Source: Atopobium sp034113385 (lineage in GTDB: Bacteria; Actinomycetota; Coriobacteriia; Coriobacteriales; Atopobiaceae). Taken from it: DNA of 15,884 bases. The stretch covers positions 1 through 15,884 of the forward strand of contig NZ_JAXEXL010000007.1 of assembly GCF_034113385.1 (NCBI RefSeq). The letters are read 5' to 3'. Both the position numbers and the translations under genes were made by a program. The notes under the pieces are model-generated. The model searched no databases and was not told the DNA's origin. It was given only the letters and a program-made list of their open reading frames with translations. Shown in pieces: positions 1-8,294 of this stretch (its first letter is position 1; each line of letters opens with the position of its first letter).

Positions 1-459
1 GAGCAAGCAGCCATTGCCCAGCTCAAGGCTGGTGAGCCTGTAAGTATGGCATGCGATGTCATGCAGGAATATCCTCGCCACATTGAGGACTTCAAAGGCA
101 TTCTAACTATGGACGGCGTAGATTTAGACGGTCTCTTTGGCATGGACTTGAGCATGGACCGCACGGACATGCTCGACGTACATGAGACATGCCTCACCCA
201 TGCTATGACCTTCCAGGGCGTAGAGCTTGACGAGAAAGGCCAACCTGTTGCGTGGCGTGTAGAAAACAGCTGGGGTAAAGATTCTGGCAAAGACGGATAC
301 CTGTACATGAGTGCTGAATGGTTCCGTGTGTACGGTGGTGAAGTTGTGGTACGCCGTGAATACTTGCCCGCAGAAATACGTGAGTTGTGGGACAGCGCTC
401 CTGCCGAAGAGTGTGATCCTTGGAGCGGCTTTGCGTTAGGTATGGGACAAGGTAAGTAA
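1..459 (+). CDS. pepC: Aminopeptidase C (C1B / bleomycin hydrolase family), 3' part
   Basis: This is the C-terminal 152 codons of a gene whose start lies left of the window; the frame is open from base 1. PepC is a cytosolic cysteine aminopeptidase of the papain fold that removes N-terminal residues from peptides. Family marks visible are the GEPV segment near residue 11 followed by CDV, the catalytic histidine in L-T-H-A-M (codon at 199-201), and the catalytic asparagine in VENSWG (about residue 89 of the visible part). These are followed by the usual K-D-G-Y-L-Y-M-S..W motif. The catalytic cysteine is outside the window. The C-terminus is longer than the family's typical ending by an acidic tail (roughly the last 35 residues, ending MGQGK). 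An intrinsic terminator follows. The family assignment is firm; aminopeptidase specificity is inferred from the family. Confidence 0.9.
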   Translation, partial: EQAAIAQLKAGEPVSMACDVMQEYPRHIEDFKGILTMDGVDLDGLFGMDLSMDRTDMLDVHETCLTHAMTFQGVELDEKGQPVAWRVENSWGKDSGKDGYLYMSAEWFRVYGGEVVVRREYLPAEIRELWDSAPAEECDPWSGFALGMGQGK

Positions 460-482
460 GTCACTCATCAGATTCATACACA

Positions 483-518
483 TCAGCCGTCCCTCATATG
501 AGAGACGGCTGATTTTTT
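483..518 (+). terminator. Intrinsic terminator after pepC
   Basis: Arms TCAGCCGTC (483-491) and GACGGCTGA (504-512) pair perfectly. The inner CTCATATGAG can extend the stem past one mismatch. Six Ts (513-518) follow on the plus strand, 24 bases after the pepC stop. There is no T tract on the minus strand, so it reads as a one-way terminator for pepC. Confidence 0.88.
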
Positions 519-594
519 ACCATATAAGACGCTCTGTAACCCAAGAGCAGCATATATTTTGCAAAGTACGTTTGCGAAATAGCTTTTGCAGCGC

Positions 595-3500
595 TTAGTA
601 CTGAGGCGTTTCCTTAAGCTCCCTCAAAATACTAAACAGTCCTCTTGCATAGGCAGGGTCCATGGCCCATGTGCCCGTAAGACCAGAGATGGTTGGTGCA
701 GAACCGCGCTTTGACGTAAGGTACTTAAAGCGGTTATCCACACAGGCATTATTAAGTGCATCGGTGCTTGCATAGCCCTTAAGATGCTGGACTTGGGCAC
801 GCAAACCATAGCGCACACCTTCGGCACCGTAGCCGCTAAAGTCCTCACCTCGCACGCCACCACCAACAGCACCAAGACCAGCAAAATTGCACTGCCAGTT
901 CTTTACGTCACCACCAAACTGCAGCCAACCCGTCTCATGCATGGCCTGTGCAAAAACTACCTCGGCACGCACGCCTTCAGCAGCTGCCTCTTCCATAACA
1001 AGCTGACAGAACTTCTCGATAGTTGGGGCACCATAAGCGCTGTACACAGAGCTGGGATACTGCTTGCCTATCTGCTTATACAGAGCAACCATCTGGCGTG
1101 CAGTGACCGTGGAATTGCCCATAATGGTGTATGTCTCGGGGCTTATGTCCTCGTCTACGGAAGGAGGATTGGGCAAATCCGGGTTAGGGTCGACGGGGTT
1201 CTCGGAATTAGACTGGTAACCAGGGGTAAATGGAACGTCATTTTGAGATTCATCAGCATGAGGAGTATCAGAACCGCCGCCATAGTACTCCTTTGCATAC
1301 TGCTCAATGGCGTTTGCCAAGGCATCTGCAATTATAAACTTACGCTGCTGATATACGTACATATCGTTTGCATTGGTCACAAACGCAATCTCAAGAAGCG
1401 TTGCAGGTAGATGGCCTTTCTTGCCACTAATAACAGCAATTTCTTGTGTATTCATGCCACGGTTTCTTAAACCGACTGAAGCCTTGAGGGCCTCGTGCAT
1501 AGCACTTTGGAACTCAAGAGAACCAGGCTCGGCATTACGGGTATGCCTAAAACTCTCAAAACCCGTGGCAGTAGCATTCGGTGAAGCATTAAAGTGAATG
1601 GATAGCAGCGTTGTGCAGCCATGATTGCGTGCAGCCTCTTGACGACGGTCAAAATTAACGCCGTCATCCTGGGACTTACGATACGCAATGCCCTTTTTAT
1701 CTAACCGTAGGGCGATAAGGTCTACGAGTTCATGAGTAAGATCAGCTTCACGATAGTCAGGGGTGGTAGCACCAGGATCCCAGCCGTTCGGGGCACTGTA
1801 ACCGTGACCAGCATCAAGATACAAACGGAATGTACCAGTATGTTGCTGAGTAGCAGCACTTACCCAGGAAAAGTTCCAACCCTGAGCAGCACCGCCATGA
1901 TAGGCATACAGCTCTACATTGGTTGAGTTAACAGCATGGCCACCAGTCACGTCAATAACATAGTTGGGGTTAAGAGCAGAGCGCAACACAAAATAACCCT
2001 TGGTATTCCACTCTACATACCAGTGCTGATTGGGACCGCCATGAGAGTCATATTGCAAAATATTGGTGCCGTTCTTGACCTCATTGTTATATAGGTCAAG
2101 CACCCGACCCGAGGAAACATTGGTAAATACGTATGCGCCACTTGCTATGCGTCGAGCAATCCACTTTTGAGCGGCAGAGTGGTTACGCGTATAAATCTGA
2201 ACGTTTGCACCGTTTTGGGTTGAACCACCATCTACGTCCAAAGCCATGTTATTGCCTACAGCAGCGTTAATCTCATAGGTGCCATTCTCCAGCTCAATTG
2301 CCGAAGACGCAACCCACTGTTGGTTGATGCCGCCATGGGCAAGCCACATACCTACAGAGGTACCAGAGGCATACGTATTGTTTGTAATATCTAAGACAGT
2401 ATCAGAAAGTTCATTCTTAAACTGCAAGTTACCCTGTACAAAACTCACCACCCAATGAGCAGAAGATGTGGTGGCAGAAGCACTTAAGCGCACCTGACCA
2501 TTCAGAACATTTACGTAGGTGCCCGTATCCAAAGACTGCAGGGTGTAGGTGTTATCCTTGCCCTCAACCTTTTTTATAAACCATTTTTGATTAAGACGCT
2601 TACCGTTAGCAGCAATAGTTAAAGATGCACCATCCGTAGTAAGAGCCATGGTCTTGCCACCAGCGGCAGTAACAGAATACAAGCCGCTAGAAAGGATGTC
2701 GGTAATCTTTTCTATTCTAAACTTCTGAGTATTGGAAGGATACGCGCTAAAGCTGGTTAGATACAGATTTGCTTCATCGGCAGGATTACCGCTAATGTCC
2801 AAAAGCAAACCAGTCGAGACACCCCTAAAGGAGTAGGTACCATCAGCATTGCGAATAATAGCAAACTGTTGGTTCTTATCGTCAGCATGAGCCTCCCAGA
2901 ACTGCGCATTATTGCCAGAGGTAGGAACATCACCATTAGAGGCTAATGCAACATTGCCTCGCAATGATTTAAGTAAGAAATAGCCATTTTTAGCGGCAGG
3001 TTCAAACACAAATGCCTGGTTGGCAGCATTGTTTTTAGTGTACAGCTGAGCATTGGTGCCATTAGCAGTCTTGCCTGCATACAAATCTACTGCATAGTTA
3101 GGATTAGCATATGAAACAATGCGGTACATTGCATTGGGGTCAAGCGAGCGTGCAACCTCTAGGTCTGTTTCTGGAACATGAATGTCCAACGACGTAAAAC
3201 GCCAACGCTGGTTAGCTCCATCATGAGCACTGTACAGCTCAATATTAGCGTTGTTGTTGGTCTGAGACGCATGCAAATCCACGGCAAACTTGGGGTTAAT
3301 GGCCGATAAAATCTTGTAGCTACCATCAGCCATCTTAACAATAAGCCAACGCTGTGCCATGGAACCATTGTCGTCCCCCTGCTGCACATTGATGCCGTTA
3401 GCAGCCACGTCATCACTTACATCAAGGACTTTACCAGAATACTTATTGGTGAGTTTTGCTAAACCGTCCTTATCGTACGATACATGCCAGACCTGCGTTT

Positions 3501-4527
3501 TATGACGCGTGGTCTGCCAGAGCAATACGCTAGAGCCAGACTCAGCAGTAGGATAGTCCACATCTACTGCCTTACCATTAGTTACCTTAGTCTCTATCAG
3601 ATAATCGCCCTCAGGAAGACGGTCATTATCCTGAGCCTGCTTTGCCTCACGTAAAGCAGCCGTCATGTTTTCTAAAATCCATCTTTGATTGCTGCCACCA
3701 TGGCTGGTATACAACTGTACATTGGTACCATTAGCCGTCTTACCTGCCCATAAATCAAGCAAAAAGGTTGAATCTGCAGCCGATGCAATGGAGTAGCTAC
3801 CATCAGCCATACGATTTAAAATCCACTTTTGCCCATCGCTATAATTGGGCTGGTATTGTTGTACGTTAGCCTCATTAAAAGGCTTGCCATCAGTTATATC
3901 TAAAGCTTTATTGGTTGCCTCATTAATAAGCAGGTAGTACTCGCCATTACGAATAAGACGCCAACGCTGGTTAGCCCCATTATGCTTTTTCCAGAGCAGT
4001 ACGTTAGCACCATCTGCCTGAGAACCACGGGCAACGTCTAACACCTTATCGGGCGCTGCCTGAGAGTGGATGTAATACACATCCCCTTCAACCAAATTAT
4101 CATCATAGTTTGCGGCAGCAGCGGCACGAGGAGCTGCTGCACGTTCCTGTGCAGGAGCCTGCTCATCTTGTTGAGCTGCCGAAGCATCATGAGCGCCATT
4201 AGTGGCGCCCGTGCCACCAGCTTCGCTTGCTTTTTCGTGGACAGCCACAGGCTCGGCCACAGAAACTGCACGTGCCACTACAGAGTCACTCTGGTCTGCC
4301 ACAGCATCCTTACTTTGTGCTTTGACAAGAACCGTGGTTGTATCTGCCTGCACGGTTTGTGTTGCCTGTGCAGCTGGTGCAGCCGCCGCGGACTGCTGAG
4401 CAGCAGAATCCGTAGCAGCACGTGCCACACTGGGCACGCTGAGCACAACAAGCAATGCTACGCCACATATGAGCGAGCACGCTGTCCACAGCATCTTATT
4501 ACGAGCTTGTCTTTCCAAATACTTCAT
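595..4527 (-). CDS. Secreted bifunctional peptidoglycan hydrolase: five ricin-type trefoils, Amidase_3, glucosaminidase
   Basis: A 1310-residue exported wall hydrolase. Residues 1-37 form a signal peptide (basic start, hydrophobic core about 11-31, likely cleavage after ARA). Residues 38-140 are an Ala/Gln-rich linker. Residues about 145-890 hold fifteen QxW-like units (Q187-W189, Q233-W235, Q281-W283, Q345-W347, Q392-W394, Q440-W442, Q504-F506, Q553-F555, Q601-F603, Q647-W649, A690-W692, Q736-W738, Q787-W789, Q834-W836, Q882-W884), the number needed for five ricin-type beta-trefoils. Residues 899-1083 match zinc N-acetylmuramoyl-L-alanine amidase (Amidase_3): DAGHG with H908, E927, SIHFNAS with H978, and catalytic E1046 in LLEIAF. 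A Pro/Asn/Asp linker leads to an endo-beta-N-acetylglucosaminidase domain (about 1137-1305) with probable catalytic E1198 in AMHETGW. There is no LPXTG or transmembrane anchor, so attachment is probably through the lectin domains. The ATG has GGAG five bases upstream. A role in cell separation or wall turnover is inferred. Confidence 0.93.
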   Translation of the reverse strand: MKYLERQARNKMLWTACSLICGVALLVVLSVPSVARAATDSAAQQSAAAAPAAQATQTVQADTTTVLVKAQSKDAVADQSDSVVARAVSVAEPVAVHEKASEAGGTGATNGAHDASAAQQDEQAPAQERAAAPRAAAAANYDDNLVEGDVYYIHSQAAPDKVLDVARGSQADGANVLLWKKHNGANQRWRLIRNGEYYLLINEATNKALDITDGKPFNEANVQQYQPNYSDGQKWILNRMADGSYSIASAADSTFLLDLWAGKTANGTNVQLYTSHGGSNQRWILENMTAALREAKQAQDNDRLPEGDYLIETKVTNGKAVDVDYPTAESGSSVLLWQTTRHKTQVWHVSYDKDGLAKLTNKYSGKVLDVSDDVAANGINVQQGDDNGSMAQRWLIVKMADGSYKILSAINPKFAVDLHASQTNNNANIELYSAHDGANQRWRFTSLDIHVPETDLEVARSLDPNAMYRIVSYANPNYAVDLYAGKTANGTNAQLYTKNNAANQAFVFEPAAKNGYFLLKSLRGNVALASNGDVPTSGNNAQFWEAHADDKNQQFAIIRNADGTYSFRGVSTGLLLDISGNPADEANLYLTSFSAYPSNTQKFRIEKITDILSSGLYSVTAAGGKTMALTTDGASLTIAANGKRLNQKWFIKKVEGKDNTYTLQSLDTGTYVNVLNGQVRLSASATTSSAHWVVSFVQGNLQFKNELSDTVLDITNNTYASGTSVGMWLAHGGINQQWVASSAIELENGTYEINAAVGNNMALDVDGGSTQNGANVQIYTRNHSAAQKWIARRIASGAYVFTNVSSGRVLDLYNNEVKNGTNILQYDSHGGPNQHWYVEWNTKGYFVLRSALNPNYVIDVTGGHAVNSTNVELYAYHGGAAQGWNFSWVSAATQQHTGTFRLYLDAGHGYSAPNGWDPGATTPDYREADLTHELVDLIALRLDKKGIAYRKSQDDGVNFDRRQEAARNHGCTTLLSIHFNASPNATATGFESFRHTRNAEPGSLEFQSAMHEALKASVGLRNRGMNTQEIAVISGKKGHLPATLLEIAFVTNANDMYVYQQRKFIIADALANAIEQYAKEYYGGGSDTPHADESQNDVPFTPGYQSNSENPVDPNPDLPNPPSVDEDISPETYTIMGNSTVTARQMVALYKQIGKQYPSSVYSAYGAPTIEKFCQLVMEEAAAEGVRAEVVFAQAMHETGWLQFGGDVKNWQCNFAGLGAVGGGVRGEDFSGYGAEGVRYGLRAQVQHLKGYASTDALNNACVDNRFKYLTSKRGSAPTISGLTGTWAMDPAYARGLFSILRELKETPQY

Positions 4528-4810
4528 AACGCTCCGAATCTAATGTGCATGCTACACAGCAACTATGCACAATCTCAGGGCTTATAGTTTGCGGTCATTT
4601 ATCGTAGTACAGCTGCCATAAGTAACCTGGCGCTAACTTTATACAGACCGATAATTACAGAGAAGGTCAACATTTTATACACAAAATCAAAACTGTATGC
4701 CCTTTGGTTTCAGCTAACTCTGGCTTGTTGTATGTGCGTATCTATACCATGCACTTTTTATACCGTGTATACGGTGCCCTATCCCCTATGATGCAAGGCA
4801 ACAACACACC
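4528..4810. other. Intergenic region upstream of the wall hydrolase gene
   Basis: This gap separates the stop of the VOC gene from the start of the wall hydrolase gene, both on the minus strand. It holds the hydrolase ribosome binding site (complement of 4531-4536). AT-rich -10-like stretches occur around 4640 and 4675 on the minus strand, but none pairs with a well-spaced -35. A small inverted repeat, ACCGT-GTAT-ACGGT, lies at 4762-4775. No T-tract hairpin terminates the VOC gene here. I see no gene in it. Confidence 0.5.
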
Positions 4811-5179
4811 CTAGTTCTCGGGCAAAATCTCTATGCGCTGACCGTCTGGGTCTACAATAAAATACAAACCCATCTTGGGATTTTCTTTTTGAATGCAACC
4901 CATCTCTTCATGCAAAGCATGAGCTGCCTCAATATCGTCCACCCTAAAGGCAATATGGGTATCCATTCCGCCATTCTCATAGGGCGTTGTGCGACCACGA
5001 TTCCAAGTAAGCTCAATCTCAAAACCAGACTGAGGGTCAACCATAAAGGTGTTTGACCAGCTCCCATCCTCAGGACCCGAAACACGCTCCACAACTAACC
5101 CCAAGGCCTTTTGATAAAACGCTACCGTAGCATCTCTATCAAGAACATGGGTACAACGATGAACAAAACGTGCCTTCAT
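4811..5179 (-). CDS. VOC family protein, glyoxalase I-like
   Basis: A 122-residue single-module vicinal oxygen chelate protein, close in length to bacterial glyoxalase I. Aligned by eye to E. coli GloA, all four metal ligands are kept: H7 in FVHRC, E56 in FEIELTWNRG, H75 in DTHIAFRVDD, and E117 in GQRIEILPEN. This supports an intact metal site and lactoylglutathione lyase-type chemistry (isomerising the hemithioacetal of methylglyoxal and a thiol). Actinobacteria often lack glutathione, so the thiol partner is uncertain and the substrate could differ. I chose the ATG at 5177-5179 because AAGGAG sits seven bases upstream; a longer reading frame starting 15 codons earlier has no comparable site. 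It is divergent from the next gene to the right and has no visible terminator before the downstream hydrolase gene. Confidence 0.85.
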   Translation of the reverse strand: MKARFVHRCTHVLDRDATVAFYQKALGLVVERVSGPEDGSWSNTFMVDPQSGFEIELTWNRGRTTPYENGGMDTHIAFRVDDIEAAHALHEEMGCIQKENPKMGLYFIVDPDGQRIEILPEN

Positions 5180-5225
5180 AGTAGGCTCCTTACTGCTTTG
5201 TTGCATTTTAAGTTTGTTTAGCATC

Positions 5226-5253
5226 TATATAATTTTACTCGCCTTGTCATCAA
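5226..5253 (-). promoter_or_regulatory. Candidate sigma-A-type promoter for the VOC gene
   Basis: On the minus strand TTGATG (complement of 5248-5253) is followed after 16 bases by TATATA (complement of 5226-5231). That places transcription start about 40 bases ahead of the ATG at 5179. It is judged from sequence resemblance only. Confidence 0.45.
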
Positions 5254-5383
5254 AAAGCATGCTCAGGATATGTTTTTTCTCCTACAACCTGCGCCGTAGA
5301 TACAATAGAAGTACTCAGAGCTTGCATAAAGCCAAGTAAGTCCCAAAAGCAAGCCCAATCATTATGTACGATAAGGAGCGCTC

Positions 5384-5917
5384 ATGAACGTCTTGGTTGT
5401 TGTAGATATGCAAAATGACTTTGTAACCCATGCGCTGGGCACACCCGAAGCACGCGCTATCGTACCTGCTGTTATGGCACGCATTGCTACCGCTCAACAA
5501 ACTAACGAGAAGATTATCTTTACGCGTGACACCCATCACAGCGACTATCTATCCACACAAGAAGGCACCAATCTACCCGTACCACATTGCTTATATGGCA
5601 GCGAGGGGTGGCAAATTATTCCCGAGCTTGCCGAGGTTGCCAATGCTGCAGATGTACGCATTTTTGATAAGCCCAGTTTTGGCAGCATGGAACTCGCAGC
5701 ATACCTTACACAGCTCAACGCAAAGACGCCTCTTCAAAAGATTACCTTCATTGGTCTGTGCACAGACATTTGCGTTATCTCTAATGCGCTGCTCGCAAAA
5801 GCTGCCGTACCTGAAGTTCCTATCGTCGTAAAGAAAAGCTGTTGTGCAGGGGTTACGCCACAAAGCCATGAACGTGCACTTGGTGCTCTGGAAAGTTGCC
5901 AGATTATCGTGCAGTAA
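5384..5917 (+). CDS. Isochorismatase-family cysteine hydrolase, nicotinamidase-like
   Basis: A 177-residue hydrolase of the isochorismatase/nicotinamidase superfamily. The catalytic triad positions are visible: D8 in VVVDMQNDF, K96 in FDKPSFGS, and the nucleophile C130 in GLCTDICV. D49, H51 and H68 resemble metal ligands of nicotinamidase (PncA type), but the third family histidine seems absent from the YLSTQEG stretch. Nicotinamide deamidation, feeding NAD salvage, is therefore likely but not proven; other amides are possible. The ATG is preceded by AAGGAG with good spacing. It is transcribed divergently from the VOC gene. It converges on the yigZ-like gene and overlaps its 3' end by 14 nt, with no terminator hairpin visible between them. 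Confidence 0.85.
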   Translation: MNVLVVVDMQNDFVTHALGTPEARAIVPAVMARIATAQQTNEKIIFTRDTHHSDYLSTQEGTNLPVPHCLYGSEGWQIIPELAEVANAADVRIFDKPSFGSMELAAYLTQLNAKTPLQKITFIGLCTDICVISNALLAKAAVPEVPIVVKKSCCAGVTPQSHERALGALESCQIIVQ

Positions 5918-6542
5918 AGACTGGTTCTGCAATTGTGCAAAGGTCTTCTCCATGAGCAAACTCACGCAGGGCCGCCACAAAGGGTTGCTCTGAACCAGAA
6001 GCAAAACTCAAGGTAAGCTGCACTTCATTGGTAAAAAGAGCCTCATGTTGTTTGCCACCAGCAGCCTGTGCCATATGCAAAACTCGATCATAGGCAGCAT
6101 AAGGAATACAGCATGTTACATAGGTGGTAAGTCCCATAACAACTATATGGTTTGCTGCCTGCGCGTCTGTTACCGCAGCTTGTGCCGCTGCCGTATAAGC
6201 ACGAACTAAACCACCAGGACCCAAAAGAGTGCCACCAAAATATCGAGTTACAACACAACATACGTCTGCTAAACCAGCACCATGCAAGACATCCAAAACC
6301 GGCATGCCAGCGGTACGAGATGGCTCCCCATCATCAGAACAACGCTCACGCCCATCTGCCAATATCCACGCAAAAACAGTATGGCGTGCGTCATGATAGC
6401 GAGCCCTCAAAGAAGCAATATACTCCTCAGCAGCAGCCTCTGAAGATAGATGTGTGAGCGCAGCAAGAAAGCGACTACGGCGATCTACAAACTCCGCCGT
6501 ATGCACTACATCTGGAACAAGTGTCTTATATTCTTGCTGCAT
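5904..6542 (-). CDS. yigZ: YigZ/IMPACT family protein
   Basis: A 212-residue member of the UPF0029/IMPACT family. The N-terminal domain carries the family signature DGEPSRTAGMPVLDVL (about residues 71-86) and VVTRYFGGTLLGPGGLVRAY (about 97-116). The C-terminal 75 residues fit the DUF1949 ferredoxin-like domain. The eukaryotic relative IMPACT modulates the kinase Gcn2; bacterial members have a proposed nucleic acid or ribosome-related role but no settled function. I prefer the ATG at 6540-6542. A TTG two codons upstream (6546-6548) is also open, and the ribosome binding site is weak (AGGG in a tandem repeat) and does not decide. The stop overlaps the convergent cysteine hydrolase gene. Confidence 0.9.
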   Translation of the reverse strand: MQQEYKTLVPDVVHTAEFVDRRSRFLAALTHLSSEAAAEEYIASLRARYHDARHTVFAWILADGRERCSDDGEPSRTAGMPVLDVLHGAGLADVCCVVTRYFGGTLLGPGGLVRAYTAAAQAAVTDAQAANHIVVMGLTTYVTCCIPYAAYDRVLHMAQAAGGKQHEALFTNEVQLTLSFASGSEQPFVAALREFAHGEDLCTIAEPVFTAR

Positions 6543-6548
6543 ACGCAA

Positions 6549-6568
6549 TTAACCCTACTTAACCCTAC
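6549..6568 (-). repeat. Two tandem copies of a 10-bp unit before yigZ
   Basis: On the minus strand the unit GTAGGGTTAA occurs twice in perfect tandem just ahead of the yigZ start. It contains the only AGGG-like ribosome binding sequences available, so the repeat may be part of the translation start region. Confidence 0.8.
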
Positions 6569-6624
6569 TCGTTATTGTTACCACCAGTGCCTATCCTGGC
6601 AGCTCTGTTAGTACCACCATCTTA

Positions 6625-6663
6625 AAACCGTGCATATGCCAAATTAAAGCACATGCACGGTTT
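6625..6663 (-). terminator. Intrinsic terminator after the permease gene
   Basis: Arms AAACCGTGCAT (6625-6635) and ATGCACGGTTT (6653-6663) pair over 11 bases around a 17-base loop. On the minus strand the descending arm runs into a short T run (GGTTTTAAG). It lies 45 bases past the permease stop and fits termination of that transcript. Confidence 0.75.
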
Positions 6664-6707
6664 ACTATAACGCGTATTACCATAAGGTATGTAATAAGAT
6701 ATGTGCT

Positions 6708-8210
6708 CTAGATTACAGAAATAGCTCCTGTTGCAATCTGATACACAGAAACCAACATGGTACCCACAATAATCAAGGCAATAATCTTATCTGCCATGGT
6801 AGGCAAAATCTTTTTGTCTTGTGTCTTTTCTCCCCAGGCATAGAGCAAAATGCCTGGCGTAAACAAAATGGTAGTAATCATAATGCCCGTCACACCACAA
6901 GACCACACCAAAAACAGAGCGTATACGCAGCCCAAGGTACCAAAGAAGCGAGCTTGAACCACACTGCCAGCACCGTCATCCCCCATGTATTTGTTTTGCC
7001 ATGCAATTTTTGCAAAATACAAGGTAGATGCCACATAGGGAACAAGAATTGTGCAGACCGCGCAGTTGTACATAAACTGATACGTAGACGTAGCAAACAC
7101 AGCCAAAATCAAGAACAGCTGGGTAATGCCAGAAGAAACAATTAGAGTAACAAGAGGAGACCCCGCCGTATTTGAGCGTGCAAATACCTTAGGGAATGTG
7201 CCCATTTTTGCTGCTTCATAGGGAGTCTCGGCATTAATAATTACATAGCCCAACATAGCACCCAACAGGGATAACACAACGCCCAAATTAACAACAGCTG
7301 CGCCTACAGGACCAATAGCAGCTTCCAGCACACCCGCCATAGAAGGTGTTGCCAACTCTGCCATCTGCGCACGAGGCACCACGCCCATACTCAATACGGA
7401 AATGAGCATATACAACACAAAGATAAAGACAAATCCAATGATAGTGGAGCGTCCAACATCCTTTGCTAAACGAGCACGACCAGAAATAACAACAGAAGCC
7501 TCAATACCCGTAAAAATCCAGACTAATGCCACCATAGTAGAAACAACTTGCTCGTAAAAGCCTGGCCCACCAGGTTCACCCATAAAATTGTCCATAAAAA
7601 TGGACGGGTCAAACTTACCAAGCAGCAAAATGGATACGACAAACAAACCCAACGGGATAATCTTTACCACGGTTACAAAAATATTGAGCTTTGCTGCCTC
7701 CTTAACACCCTTAGCTGCCAACCATACCAACAACCACAAATACGCAGACGCGCATATGCAGGAAAGTAAGTTATTGCCACTCTCAAATGGTTTAAAGAAA
7801 TATCCTAATGCCGAGAAAAGCAATAAAGCAAACGAAACATTGGACAGACAACCAGAAATCCAGTAACCGTAAGCAGAAATAAATCCAACAAAGTCACCAA
7901 AACCAGCGGCAGCATAAGCATAAATGCCACCCGTAAGATCAGGACGAGCGCGCGATAAACCAAAGAAGCACATGGCCAAAGCTAGCACGCCCACAAAACA
8001 AATGCCCCAACTTACCAGCACAGCACCGGTATGAGCTCCACCAGCTGCCAAATCTCCTGCAAGCGAGAATATACCACCGCAAATACTAGCGGTAATAACC
8101 ATCATAGACAGACGCAGCAAGCCCATGCCATGAGGATCAATAATCTTATTGCCCTGTTCATCCACAAGAAGTTCAGCTGCGTCATGCGTTGTTGTAGTAG
8201 GTTTTTCCAT
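6708..8210 (-). CDS. APC-family basic amino acid antiporter (arginine/ornithine antiporter type)
   Basis: A 500-residue membrane transporter with about 12-13 hydrophobic segments after a polar N-terminus of about 28 residues. The first membrane segment carries ASICGGIFSL (41-50), the bending motif of the APC fold. DLTGGIYAYA follows at 91-100. GIEASV at 235-240 followed by SGRARLAKDVGRST is characteristic of the basic amino acid/polyamine antiporter group (TC 2.A.3.2: ArcD, PotE, CadB and relatives). Cytoplasmic-membrane exchange of arginine, ornithine, citrulline or a methylated arginine is likely. It lies directly downstream of the DDAH-like gene, separated by a hairpin, which suggests it imports that enzyme's substrate or exports its product. 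The ATG has GAAGGGGG upstream. The exact substrates cannot be read from sequence. Confidence 0.87.
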   Translation of the reverse strand: MEKPTTTTHDAAELLVDEQGNKIIDPHGMGLLRLSMMVITASICGGIFSLAGDLAAGGAHTGAVLVSWGICFVGVLALAMCFFGLSRARPDLTGGIYAYAAAGFGDFVGFISAYGYWISGCLSNVSFALLLFSALGYFFKPFESGNNLLSCICASAYLWLLVWLAAKGVKEAAKLNIFVTVVKIIPLGLFVVSILLLGKFDPSIFMDNFMGEPGGPGFYEQVVSTMVALVWIFTGIEASVVISGRARLAKDVGRSTIIGFVFIFVLYMLISVLSMGVVPRAQMAELATPSMAGVLEAAIGPVGAAVVNLGVVLSLLGAMLGYVIINAETPYEAAKMGTFPKVFARSNTAGSPLVTLIVSSGITQLFLILAVFATSTYQFMYNCAVCTILVPYVASTLYFAKIAWQNKYMGDDGAGSVVQARFFGTLGCVYALFLVWSCGVTGIMITTILFTPGILLYAWGEKTQDKKILPTMADKIIALIIVGTMLVSVYQIATGAISVI

Positions 8211-8233
8211 CGTAAAGCCCCCTTCTGTAATAA

Positions 8234-8276
8234 AAGAGCTGCACGAACCTCACAAGCGAAGGTCCATGCAGCTCTT
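8234..8276 (-). terminator. Strong hairpin between DDAH-like and permease genes (terminator or attenuator)
   Basis: Arms AAGAGCTGCA (minus strand from 8276) and TGCAGCTCTT (ending at 8234) pair perfectly. An inner GGACCT/AGGTTC helix, with wobble, extends the stem. A T-rich run (CTCTTTTATT) follows on the minus strand. It sits after the DDAH-like stop and ahead of the permease ribosome binding site, so it should partly end transcription or lower permease expression relative to the enzyme. Confidence 0.75.
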
Positions 8277-8294
8277 GGGGATTACAAATTCATA

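Noticed and set aside
556..580. Hairpin ATTTTGCAAA/TTTGCGAAAT near the 3' end of the wall hydrolase gene as its terminator
   Set aside because: On the minus strand it contains a mismatch and is not followed by a T run, so termination there is not supported.
784..1410. Long open frames on the plus strand opposite the wall hydrolase gene (also 4066-4587)
   Set aside because: They lie antisense to a gene with clear domains, have no ribosome binding site and no recognisable motif; they are shadows of its codon usage.
4762..4775. Inverted repeat ACCGT-GTAT-ACGGT upstream of the wall hydrolase
   Set aside because: Five-base arms without a T tract or a matching second copy are too weak to call an operator or terminator.
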